Of a DNA stretch of 53,815 bases, positions 32,587 through 40,970 are shown in pieces. Position 1 is the first letter of the stretch, and each line of letters begins with the position of its first letter. Under the pieces are notes generated by a model, which did no database searches, had not been told where the DNA came from, and was given only the letters and a program-made list of their open reading frames with translations. The translations under genes were made by a program, and so were the position numbers. The stretch covers positions 1 through 53,815 of the forward strand of contig NZ_KB899975.1 of assembly GCF_000378485.1 (NCBI RefSeq), in the 5' to 3' direction. The DNA is from Flavobacterium rivuli WB 3.3-2 = DSM 21788. GTDB taxonomy: Bacteria > Bacteroidota > Bacteroidia > Flavobacteriales > Flavobacteriaceae.

Positions 32587-33930
32587 TTGAATATTACTAC
32601 AACATCAAAACCGGGTTACGCAATATTGCTTGCAATTTTTACTTGCAGTATGATGATGCATTTTGGAGTTAAATTTACTTTATACTCAAAAAGTACACTT
32701 TTGTTTGTTGTTATAGCAAGTCTTATATTATTAGATTTTAGAAAATGGGCTTTAAATTATTTGGCAATTTTTTCAGGCTTATTTTTATTTTACGATCAAT
32801 TTCCCCGTTTAGCAAACCATGCTAATTTAGAGTTTTTTGTATGTATATTTTTTAGCCTGTTATTGATAGCAAAAATTATTTTTAAACTTGAACCGCCTAA
32901 AGCCCGCGTGGTAACTTATGCCTTTAGGATTACATTGATTACTGTGTATTTTATTGCCGGTTTTCATAAGTTAAATAGTGGTTTCTTTTCTACAAACGGA
33001 AGCTGTAGTGCTTATGTAGAGATCATGAACATTAAACTTTTATATGGCAAAAATCCATTCACACATCACTATTTGGGTTGGTTTGCCCAGGTAAGTACAA
33101 TTATTATAGAAATGATTGTACCTTTTGGTATACTATTTAAAAGTACCCGAAAAATTACGGTTATCATTTTGGCATGCTTTCACTTTTACCTTAATTTATG
33201 TGGGTTTTATAATTTCAGTACATTTGCTGCTTTACTAATAGCGGGCAGCACGATTAATCTTGACACTAAAGAATTGCCTGAGAGCCTTCTTAAAAGTTTT
33301 AAATACTTCTTGTTTTTCTGTATATTTTCTGCAGCATCAACTAAATTTTTATGGTGGCTTAGAGTACTGCCTGCAAGACAACTTGTTACTTATGGTTCAG
33401 TAATTTATAATATAGGCTGGATAATACTTTTTTATGGCCTTATTAAATTAAGTAACAATTATGCAACTAAATATAAGTTTTCCTGGCTACACCCTGCAAT
33501 CTTTTTTGTCATATTATTTTGGGGCATACAGGGGTATATAGGCCTTTCAACCGCTTCGTCGCTAAGTATGTTTAGCAACCTGACAACAGAAAAAGAACAT
33601 TGCAACCACTTTATTATCGACACAAAAAAAACTAAAATATGGAATTTTGAAGAAGATTATGTAGTGATAACCAACATTCCAAAAGAATGTAAACTAAGCG
33701 AAATAAAACTTGTGCAAAACTATGGCATACCACGCATAGAGTTGAAAAGGAACATTATGCTATGGAAAAAATTCAGGCAACCTCTACCCTGCACACTTGT
33801 ATATAAAGGGGAAACCATTTTTGTTCCGGATCTTAGAAATTCTAAGTTTAGTACTTATGAAATGAAATGGTGGTACCGATTTTTATATTACAGGAGAATT
33901 ATTGTTAACAATAATGAATGCTTGTGGTAA
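32587..33930 (+). CDS. HTTM-domain-like membrane protein with extracytoplasmic tail
   Basis: A 447-residue protein with about nine membrane segments. YFIAGFHKLNSGFF near residues 120-133 and a block near 175-215 (IIIEMIVPFGILFK, then HFYLNLCGFYNFSTFAALL) repeat the pattern of the previous gene. Before a hydrophilic C-terminal domain comes SLSMFSNLTTEKEHCNHF near 325-342; a MFSNLxTE...NH motif is common in relatives of this type. The C-terminal domain (about 345-447) should face the periplasm and contains four cysteines. The start is the TTG at 32587: no ATG precedes the first membrane segment. It lies 82 bases after the preceding gene. Confidence 0.7.
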   Translation: MNITTTSKPGYAILLAIFTCSMMMHFGVKFTLYSKSTLLFVVIASLILLDFRKWALNYLAIFSGLFLFYDQFPRLANHANLEFFVCIFFSLLLIAKIIFKLEPPKARVVTYAFRITLITVYFIAGFHKLNSGFFSTNGSCSAYVEIMNIKLLYGKNPFTHHYLGWFAQVSTIIIEMIVPFGILFKSTRKITVIILACFHFYLNLCGFYNFSTFAALLIAGSTINLDTKELPESLLKSFKYFLFFCIFSAASTKFLWWLRVLPARQLVTYGSVIYNIGWIILFYGLIKLSNNYATKYKFSWLHPAIFFVILFWGIQGYIGLSTASSLSMFSNLTTEKEHCNHFIIDTKKTKIWNFEEDYVVITNIPKECKLSEIKLVQNYGIPRIELKRNIMLWKKFRQPLPCTLVYKGETIFVPDLRNSKFSTYEMKWWYRFLYYRRIIVNNNECLW

Positions 33931-34085
33931 TATTCAATTTATATTGACGATAGAATAATCAAATTTACAAAAAGATACTATACCTGTCCTGCAGGAAGTA
34001 AAATGATATATACAGGATAGCGGTATCTTGTAGTTTTACCCCAACCAACTGTTAGGATATACGTAGAGATAAACTTACAAAAACA

Positions 34086-34122
34086 AACCCAACTAACTAA
34101 AAATAAGTTAATTGGGTTTTTT
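34086..34122. terminator. Bidirectional terminator between HTTM cluster and tRNA-Arg
   Basis: A 13-bp stem (34086-34098 with 34106-34118, one mismatch) and a 7-base loop, with a T run on the plus strand and a T-rich run on the minus strand. Confidence 0.75.
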
Positions 34123-34126
34123 ATTG

Positions 34127-34200
<74 letters not shown>

Positions 34201-34311
34201 CCTTATTGCGGGTGCAAATATAGTATTATCTATGAATAAATATACTATGTAAATTAACTTTTTTTATATATAAGTAAAAATATAAAATAACTCACACACT
34301 ATTAGTACTTT

Positions 34312-34350
34312 AAAAACGGACCATATAAATAAATATTCGGCCCGTTTTTT
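34312..34350 (-). terminator. Terminator of the 2138-residue adhesin gene
   Basis: An 11-bp stem with one mismatch (34312-34323 with 34339-34350), flanked by A5 and T6 runs; it works on the minus strand after the stop codon at 34393 and possibly in the other direction. Confidence 0.7.
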
Positions 34351-34392
34351 ATTCATTACACTAAATTAAGCATTAAGCTAAAATTATAGCAA

Positions 34393-37300
34393 TTACCTTA
34401 ATAAAGAGAAGTGTGCTTTAAATTCACTCTGTACACCGTTAGACGACAGATATGATACCGTAAACCAGTAATCTGTGGCCGGCAGCGGATGTCCGTTTAG
34501 GGTACCATCCCATCCTGCTCCGGATGGCCTGATGCCGGCAATAAGCTTACCAAACCTGTCGTATATATAAATCACGGCGTCGCGCTGATTTTGCAGGCCT
34601 TTTATATTCCATGTATCGCCTACCCCATCGCCGTTAGGGCTAAAAAAGCGTGGGTAGTTAAGCGAGAATACGTGTAGTATTAAAGTACCGCAGTTATTTT
34701 TATCTTTTACCCTTATTTCGTGTTCGCCTTCATCAATTTTTGTAAAATAGGGCTCATCCTGAAACCTGCCTCCGTCAAGGCTATATTCATAATCGCCAGA
34801 TCCGCCCGTAACGGTAACTGTTATTACTTGGTTAAAGTTAAAATCTACCCCAACCACTGCTGTAGCAGATGCTATAGATGATTCTTTTACTGTGGTGCTT
34901 ACCGTTGTACTGCAACCCGAAAGTATATTAGTTGCCGTAACGGTATACTCCCCTGTTTCGTTAGTATTAAGATAGCTGGATGTAGCCGTTAGCGCAGTGC
35001 CGTCTTTAGTCCATGCAAAGCTATAAGTAGTAACAGCTAAACCACTGTGCAGCGTTATAGAAGTGTTTACACCGGTTGCAGCATCTTTACATACATAGTA
35101 GATGTCCTGCAATACAGGCCTTGGCATTGCATTTATTGTAATTGTTTTTTGGGTATCTGCTGTGCATATTGTACCTACAGTATACGTAATGGTTACACTA
35201 CCGGTGCGTTTAGGGGTTACAAGTCCATTAGCATCTACTGTTGCTATGCCAGTATTACTACTGCCCCATACTCCTCCGGTAACTGTATTGGCTAATTGTA
35301 ACGCATCATCTATACAAACCATATCGTTGCCCGTTATTGTACCCGGAGACGGTGCAGGTGCAGGCGGATTGTTAATAGTTACAATAGCTGTTGATGTACA
35401 TTGGCCATTACTAACAGTAACGGTATAATTAGCAGGGTTTAAATTAGTAAACAACCTCGAACTTTGAAATGTTACCCCGTCTATACTATATGTATATTGT
35501 GGGCCTAAAGGCGCAGTTATAAGTATAGTTCCCTTATCGGTTGTACAATCAGGCTGCGTTAGTGCTGTTACCGCTGCAATTGGCCTTACAGGAGATGCTA
35601 TCATCCTGTAAGTAATACTTCTTGCAGTACAGCCATCGCTGTTTTTTACAGTTACATAATACGACTGGGCAGATGGCAGATTACTATAAATAAGGTCTGT
35701 AGTAAACGCTCCACCGTTAAGGCTGTATGTAAAGCCGGTGCCCGGCTGCGGAATAATTTCAAGGCTTCCTAAGTTACCAGCACAATCCGGTGGCGTAAGT
35801 TGGGCAACCGGCGTTGCAGGTACCTGTGGTGCGGCATTAATAGTATATTGTATACTCTGTGCGGTACACATTGCACTTGTTCTTACTATTATGGTATATG
35901 TTCCCTGCAATAATCCGCCGAATGTAACCGATGATTGCCATGTCGCACCGCCATCTATACTATAGGTGTAGCCTGGTGCGCGCGGAGAATCTACCACTAT
36001 AGAGGCAAAAGCATTTTGGCAGGTAGCAGCAATAATGTCTGCTACTGGTACTGCAGGGAGTACAGGAGCAGTAAGCTGGAACGTTACCGATTGTGATAAG
36101 CAACCATTTGCATCTTTAGCAACAACCGTATAGGTGGCAGGTGGTAAAGCAGAATAATCTGTGGTAGATGTAAATGCACCTCCGTTAACCTGATACGTGT
36201 AACCTCCTGTAGGCGAGGTAATCCTAAAACCTCCCTGCATAGTAGGACATGTAGGCTGTGTAACAGCAATTACAGGCCTTGGCAGCAATGGAGCCGGAGT
36301 AATGTTTATAATTACAGATGAAGTACAGCTTCCGTTAACGGCCATAATAGTGTGCTGGCCCACAGACGCGGTAAATATATTCGATGTTTGTAAAACCCCA
36401 TCTAATGTATAAGTTATGCCACCACCTGATGGAGATGTTATTGTTATGGTTGCAGTACGTGCAACACAGTCTGTAGATGATATGGTTGTAGTTATTGCAG
36501 GTAATGGCGGCGCAGCACCTACAGTAACGCTATTTGTAGTAGTACAGCTTCCAAGTACTGCAACTATAGTATGCCTGCCGGGAGCAGCATTAAATGTATT
36601 AGATGCCTGCGGTGTACCACCATCTATAGCAAAAGTAATACCTGTGCCCATTGCCGGTGTATTTACTGTTATTGTAGCAGTATTCGTAGTACAATCGGTA
36701 GTAGTTACAGTAGTAGTTACAGCAGCAAGACCACTTGCAGGAGCAACGGTTATAGTTCCGCTTGCATTACAGCTTCCTTCAACAGCTGTAATAGTGTGAG
36801 AACCCGGAGCGGCTGTAAATATGTTAGATGCCTGTGGTGTACCTCCATCTATAGCAAAGGTTATTCCCGCACCCGATGGCGTGTTTACTGTTATAGTTGC
36901 TGTATTTGTAGTACAGTCTGTAGTAGAAATAGTTGTTGTTACAGCAGCTAATGCCGGTGGTTGGGCAACTGTTAATGTTCCCGATGAAGAACAACTTCCG
37001 GTTACTGCTGTAATAGTGTGAGAACCCGGAGCGGCTGTAAATATGTTAGATGCCTGCGGTGTACCGCCATCTATAGCAAAAGTTATACCTGCACCCGACG
37101 GCGTGTTTACTGTTATAGTTGCTGTATTGGTAGCACATGCCGTAGCAGACACTGTTGTTGTAATTGCTGCCAATGGTGGCGCAGCACCTACTGTAGCAGT
37201 TCCGTTTGATGTACAGCTTCCGTTTACGGCAGTTATGGTGTGCGGGCCCGGAGCGGCTGTAAATATGTTAGATGCCTGCGGTGTACCGCCATCTATAGCA

Positions 37301-40300
37301 AAAGTTATACCTGCGCCCGACGGCGTGTTTACTGTTATAGTTGCTGTATTGGTAGCACATGCCGTAGCAGAAACTGTTGTTGTTACTGCAGCCAATGGTG
37401 GCGCAGCACCTACTGTAGCAGTTCCGTTTGATGTACAGCTTCCGTTTACGGCAGTTATGGTGTGCGGGCCCGGAGCGGCTGTAAAGGTATTCGATGCCTG
37501 CGGTGTGCCACCATTTATGGCAAAGGTAATACCCGTACCCATAGCCGGTGTGTTAACCGTAATTGTTGCTGTATTGGTAGCACATGCCGTTGCAGATACT
37601 GTTGTTGTTACAGCTGCCAGACCACTCGCCGGTGCAACTGTAACCGTACCGTTAGAAGAGCAGCTTCCGTTTACAGCATCTATGGTATGAGAACCCGGAG
37701 CCGCTGTAAATATATTCGATGCCTGCGGTGTACCGCCATCTATAGCAAAGGTAATACCTGCACCCATGGCCGGTGTGTTAACTGTAATAGTAGCGGTATT
37801 AGTAGCACAATCTGTTGATGTCACGGTGCTTGTTACTGCGGCTAATGGTGGCGCAGCACCTACTGTAGCTGTACCATTAGAAGAACAGCTTCCGTTTACG
37901 GCAGTTATGGTGTGAGAGCCCGGAGCGGCTGTAAATATGTTTGATGCCTGTGGGGTACCACCATCTATGGCGAACGTAATACCTGCACCCGATGGAGTAT
38001 TTACTGTAATTGTTGCTGTATTTGTTGCACATGCCGTTGCAGATACTGTTGTTGTTACAGCAGCGAGACCGCCTGCAGCGCCTACCGTAGCTGTACCATT
38101 TGATGTACAGCCTCCGTTTGTAGCTACTATTGTATGAGGGCCGGGAGCGGCAGTAAATATATTGGATGCCTGTGGGGTACCACCATCTAAGGCGTAAGTA
38201 ATACCCGCTGCCATAGCCGGAGTATTAATTGTAATGGTTGCCGTATTTGTAGCACAAGCCGTTGCAGATACTGTAGTTGTTACGGGTCCTAATATTGTTG
38301 TAGGTAATATCCTCACTGTGCCTTCGGATGCGCAATTACCATTTACAGCCCTTAAAGTATAATTACCTACCGGAACAGTAAATACAGTTGTGTTATGCGT
38401 AACGCCTCCTATAGTATATGTAATACCATTACCTACAGGAGCAATAACTGTTACGGTTCCTAATCCGGTTGTACAGTCTGTTGGGCTTATTTGTACATTA
38501 ACAATATCTAAAACCGGAACCGGCCCTACTGTTACCTGTGTTTCAGAAGAACAGTTGCCATTTACAGCCCTTAGCGTATGCAGTCCCGGCGAAGCGGGAA
38601 ACACATTGGAATTAAATGGATTTCCATCTAAAGTATAAACGATGCCTGTACCTACAGGAGCATTAACCGTTATTGTTGCAAGGCCTGTACTACAATCTGT
38701 TGGAGATACAGTGGCATCAACGGCTGCCAATGCAGGTGCTGCACTTACCGTTGCAGTACCTGTTACAATACAATTGCCGTTAGATACTGTTATATTATGT
38801 AAACCGGGAGCTGCTGTAAATATGTTTGATGCCTGTGGTGTACCCCCATCTATAGCATAAGTTATTCCTGCACCCATTGCCGGGGTATTTATTGTAATAG
38901 TTGCTGTATTAGTAGCACAGCTCGTTGCAGATACCGTTGTCGTAACCGCAGCCAATGGTGTAGCGGCAATTACAGTAGCAGTACCATTAACAGTACAGTT
39001 ACCGCTTGTTACAACTATATTGTGTAATCCCGGACCTGTACCGGCAAATACATTGGATGCCTGCGGAGTACCTCCGTCTATCGCAAAGGTAATACCCGAA
39101 GCCATAGCCGGGGCACTAACCGTTACGGTTGCTGTATTTGTAATACAATCTGTAGGAGATACCGTAGCAACTACAGGATCGAGCGGAGATATTTTTAATT
39201 GTGCCGCATTACTGTTAATATCACAACTTGTAGATGTTATGTGGCAGTAATATTGATTTTCGGTAAAACTTTGTGGTACATTATTTATTGTTAATGTATC
39301 CGTACCGGCACCCTGATAGTTGGTGCCATTTACAACATTTACCCAGTTACCTGTCGTATTAAGGACTTTCCACTGATAGGTATATGTTGCAGTGCCATCC
39401 ACCGTTGCAGTAAACGTTGCCGTACTCCCCTCGCAAACCGTAAGATCCTGCGGATGTGTTTGTGTGGGCACAGTAGTGTTTATTGTATGGAAACCCAAAT
39501 TTGCACAGTAATTATCAGGCAGCGGGGCATTGGCATCCTGGTCGTGCTGCGTATTAGTCCATTCTGATCCATTGTATGTAGCCGTAGGTGCCGTTACATT
39601 CGGGTTTCGTATCAATGTAAAACCTGCTAAGGTAAATGGTACTTCTACCCGGTCTATAACAATATTATTTTTTAATAATTCGAGTTTATCATTACCATTA
39701 AAACCACTACCCAAGGAAGGAACATTGGTAGTAGGTGCGGCACAAATTCTTTGTAACGGGACACTGCACGGTATCAAATACGTTGCATGTGGCTCTATAA
39801 AACCGGGTAGGGTTAAATCGTAACCGGCAGTAGGGGTATTATCTGCTATATTACCATACCGTATCATCCTGTAAAGCCCATTAAAGGTAATCCTCGCATT
39901 AGAAGGGTTATAAAGCTCGATCATACCCCCACTCTGGTCGCGCTGATCATAGACTTCAGATATGAATATCTCCGGCGCACCACATTGCGAATTTATAAGT
40001 GTAAATGTCCCTGTCGGTGCGCCTAAACCTGTACAGCCAGCAGCCGATGTAATACCTATAGCACCTACAGTTGTTCCCACAGGTATACGTGCCTGTATTT
40101 CTGTATCAGATACCACTGTATACACAGCCTGTACCCCGTCAAACCTTACCGATGTTGCACCTGTAAAGTTGCTGCCTGTTATTTTAACCAATGTATTTAC
40201 AGGGCCTGTTGTCGGAGATATAGAGCCAAAAACTGCAGCAGCACAGTTAGAAACTACGGTGCCGTTTAATGTAAAATTATCTAACCTAAACCAGCCGCCA

Positions 40301-40809
40301 TTACCATTACTTACAGTTATTACCACAGTTATAGTGCCTGTTAAACTAGTCAGTCCGGCAACATTTGTATTCCCTACGGCACTGCCTGAAGTGTTAGTAG
40401 CCCCATTACCTACATTTATACCGTTAATGGTCATAGACCAGTTTGCAGGTCCGGAATTACTACGCTGCCTCCAAAAATTGAACGATGTAATGTTTGCAGC
40501 AAATTCTGGCGCTACATTAAATGTAAGGGTAAGTGTTGTAGGTACATTTGCCGGAGTATTTACCATTATGGCCTGGCCTGTAGCTCCTGCACCACTTGTC
40601 CATGAACCTACGCTGTTAGTCCACGAAGAGCCAGAAAGATTGCTATCAATTATATTTGGAACTACGGTATACGGACTTGCTGCCGGTATTGTAGTGGTGC
40701 CAAAATTATGCTGGTAAATTTGGGCATTAATTATCTGCGAAAAGAAAAAAAGAAAAAATAAGAGCATTAGGGATAACTTATTACCCCGATATGTAATGTT
40801 CTGTAACAT
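34393..40809 (-). CDS. Giant T9SS-secreted adhesin-like protein A (type B sorting domain)
   Basis: A 2138-residue surface or secreted protein. Order: signal peptide (1-29, ending INAQ); jelly-roll-like domain (about 30-185, with RQRSNSGPANWSMTINGINV); IPT/TIG domain (about 188-272, ISPTTGPVNTLVKITGSNF); lamin-tail-like domain (about 278-445, ISEVYDQRDQSGGMIELYNPSN); Ig-like domain (about 450-540); 13 repeats of about 74 residues (540-1506), each with one pair of cysteines; four SprB-like repeats (1506-1820); a Big_2-like domain (VDANGLVTPKRTGSVTITYTV); an Ig-like domain; and a type B sorting domain at 2043-2138 (YPRFFSPNGDGVGDTWNIKG). It is expected to be exported by Sec, then T9SS, and may act in adhesion or gliding. 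Confidence 0.88.
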   Translation of the reverse strand: MLQNITYRGNKLSLMLLFFLFFFSQIINAQIYQHNFGTTTIPAASPYTVVPNIIDSNLSGSSWTNSVGSWTSGAGATGQAIMVNTPANVPTTLTLTFNVAPEFAANITSFNFWRQRSNSGPANWSMTINGINVGNGATNTSGSAVGNTNVAGLTSLTGTITVVITVSNGNGGWFRLDNFTLNGTVVSNCAAAVFGSISPTTGPVNTLVKITGSNFTGATSVRFDGVQAVYTVVSDTEIQARIPVGTTVGAIGITSAAGCTGLGAPTGTFTLINSQCGAPEIFISEVYDQRDQSGGMIELYNPSNARITFNGLYRMIRYGNIADNTPTAGYDLTLPGFIEPHATYLIPCSVPLQRICAAPTTNVPSLGSGFNGNDKLELLKNNIVIDRVEVPFTLAGFTLIRNPNVTAPTATYNGSEWTNTQHDQDANAPLPDNYCANLGFHTINTTVPTQTHPQDLTVCEGSTATFTATVDGTATYTYQWKVLNTTGNWVNVVNGTNYQGAGTDTLTINNVPQSFTENQYYCHITSTSCDINSNAAQLKISPLDPVVATVSPTDCITNTATVTVSAPAMASGITFAIDGGTPQASNVFAGTGPGLHNIVVTSGNCTVNGTATVIAATPLAAVTTTVSATSCATNTATITINTPAMGAGITYAIDGGTPQASNIFTAAPGLHNITVSNGNCIVTGTATVSAAPALAAVDATVSPTDCSTGLATITVNAPVGTGIVYTLDGNPFNSNVFPASPGLHTLRAVNGNCSSETQVTVGPVPVLDIVNVQISPTDCTTGLGTVTVIAPVGNGITYTIGGVTHNTTVFTVPVGNYTLRAVNGNCASEGTVRILPTTILGPVTTTVSATACATNTATITINTPAMAAGITYALDGGTPQASNIFTAAPGPHTIVATNGGCTSNGTATVGAAGGLAAVTTTVSATACATNTATITVNTPSGAGITFAIDGGTPQASNIFTAAPGSHTITAVNGSCSSNGTATVGAAPPLAAVTSTVTSTDCATNTATITVNTPAMGAGITFAIDGGTPQASNIFTAAPGSHTIDAVNGSCSSNGTVTVAPASGLAAVTTTVSATACATNTATITVNTPAMGTGITFAINGGTPQASNTFTAAPGPHTITAVNGSCTSNGTATVGAAPPLAAVTTTVSATACATNTATITVNTPSGAGITFAIDGGTPQASNIFTAAPGPHTITAVNGSCTSNGTATVGAAPPLAAITTTVSATACATNTATITVNTPSGAGITFAIDGGTPQASNIFTAAPGSHTITAVTGSCSSSGTLTVAQPPALAAVTTTISTTDCTTNTATITVNTPSGAGITFAIDGGTPQASNIFTAAPGSHTITAVEGSCNASGTITVAPASGLAAVTTTVTTTDCTTNTATITVNTPAMGTGITFAIDGGTPQASNTFNAAPGRHTIVAVLGSCTTTNSVTVGAAPPLPAITTTISSTDCVARTATITITSPSGGGITYTLDGVLQTSNIFTASVGQHTIMAVNGSCTSSVIINITPAPLLPRPVIAVTQPTCPTMQGGFRITSPTGGYTYQVNGGAFTSTTDYSALPPATYTVVAKDANGCLSQSVTFQLTAPVLPAVPVADIIAATCQNAFASIVVDSPRAPGYTYSIDGGATWQSSVTFGGLLQGTYTIIVRTSAMCTAQSIQYTINAAPQVPATPVAQLTPPDCAGNLGSLEIIPQPGTGFTYSLNGGAFTTDLIYSNLPSAQSYYVTVKNSDGCTARSITYRMIASPVRPIAAVTALTQPDCTTDKGTILITAPLGPQYTYSIDGVTFQSSRLFTNLNPANYTVTVSNGQCTSTAIVTINNPPAPAPSPGTITGNDMVCIDDALQLANTVTGGVWGSSNTGIATVDANGLVTPKRTGSVTITYTVGTICTADTQKTITINAMPRPVLQDIYYVCKDAATGVNTSITLHSGLAVTTYSFAWTKDGTALTATSSYLNTNETGEYTVTATNILSGCSTTVSTTVKESSIASATAVVGVDFNFNQVITVTVTGGSGDYEYSLDGGRFQDEPYFTKIDEGEHEIRVKDKNNCGTLILHVFSLNYPRFFSPNGDGVGDTWNIKGLQNQRDAVIYIYDRFGKLIAGIRPSGAGWDGTLNGHPLPATDYWFTVSYLSSNGVQSEFKAHFSLLR
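36290..39190 (-). repeat. Intragenic tandem array, about 222-225 bp units
   Basis: Thirteen coding units of about 74 codons. Units 5-12 are nearly identical (core ITFAIDGGTPQASNIFTAAP); the outer ones diverge. Single units may be lost or gained by recombination. Confidence 0.85.
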
Positions 40810-40842
40810 TCCTACGTAATTTTTAAGATGAATTTAACAAAT

Positions 40843-40850
40843 CAAAATTA
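40843..40850 (-). promoter_or_regulatory. -7 box candidate for adhesin A
   Basis: TAATTTTG on the minus strand fits TAnnTTTG, about 34 bases before the start codon. The -33 TTG is not seen. Confidence 0.3.
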
Positions 40851-40924
40851 TAAGTATTTATAATTCAGACAGTATTTTAAATGTTAAATTATCACAATTG
40901 AACATCATTTTATTGTAAAAAAAT

Positions 40925-40946
40925 AAAGCCGCTTTACAGCGGCTTT
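40925..40946 (-). terminator. Terminator of adhesin B
   Basis: A perfect 9-bp stem AAAGCCGCT / AGCGGCTTT (40925-40933 and 40938-40946) with a TTAC-type loop, followed by ATTTTTTT on the minus strand. It shows that adhesins A and B are separate transcription units. Confidence 0.85.
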
Positions 40947-40970
40947 AAAACATTTTGTAAGTTAACTGCA

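Noticed and set aside
33970..34036. Small RNA or attenuator after the HTTM cluster
   Set aside because: AGATAC...GTATCT arms pair only imperfectly with bulges, and the clear terminator lies at 34086-34122. Not enough support.
37043..37690. Long plus-strand open frame (215 codons) and similar ones between 35000 and 43500
   Set aside because: They lie opposite the repeat arrays of the adhesin genes; the repetition keeps one antisense frame free of stops. No start context and low-complexity products.
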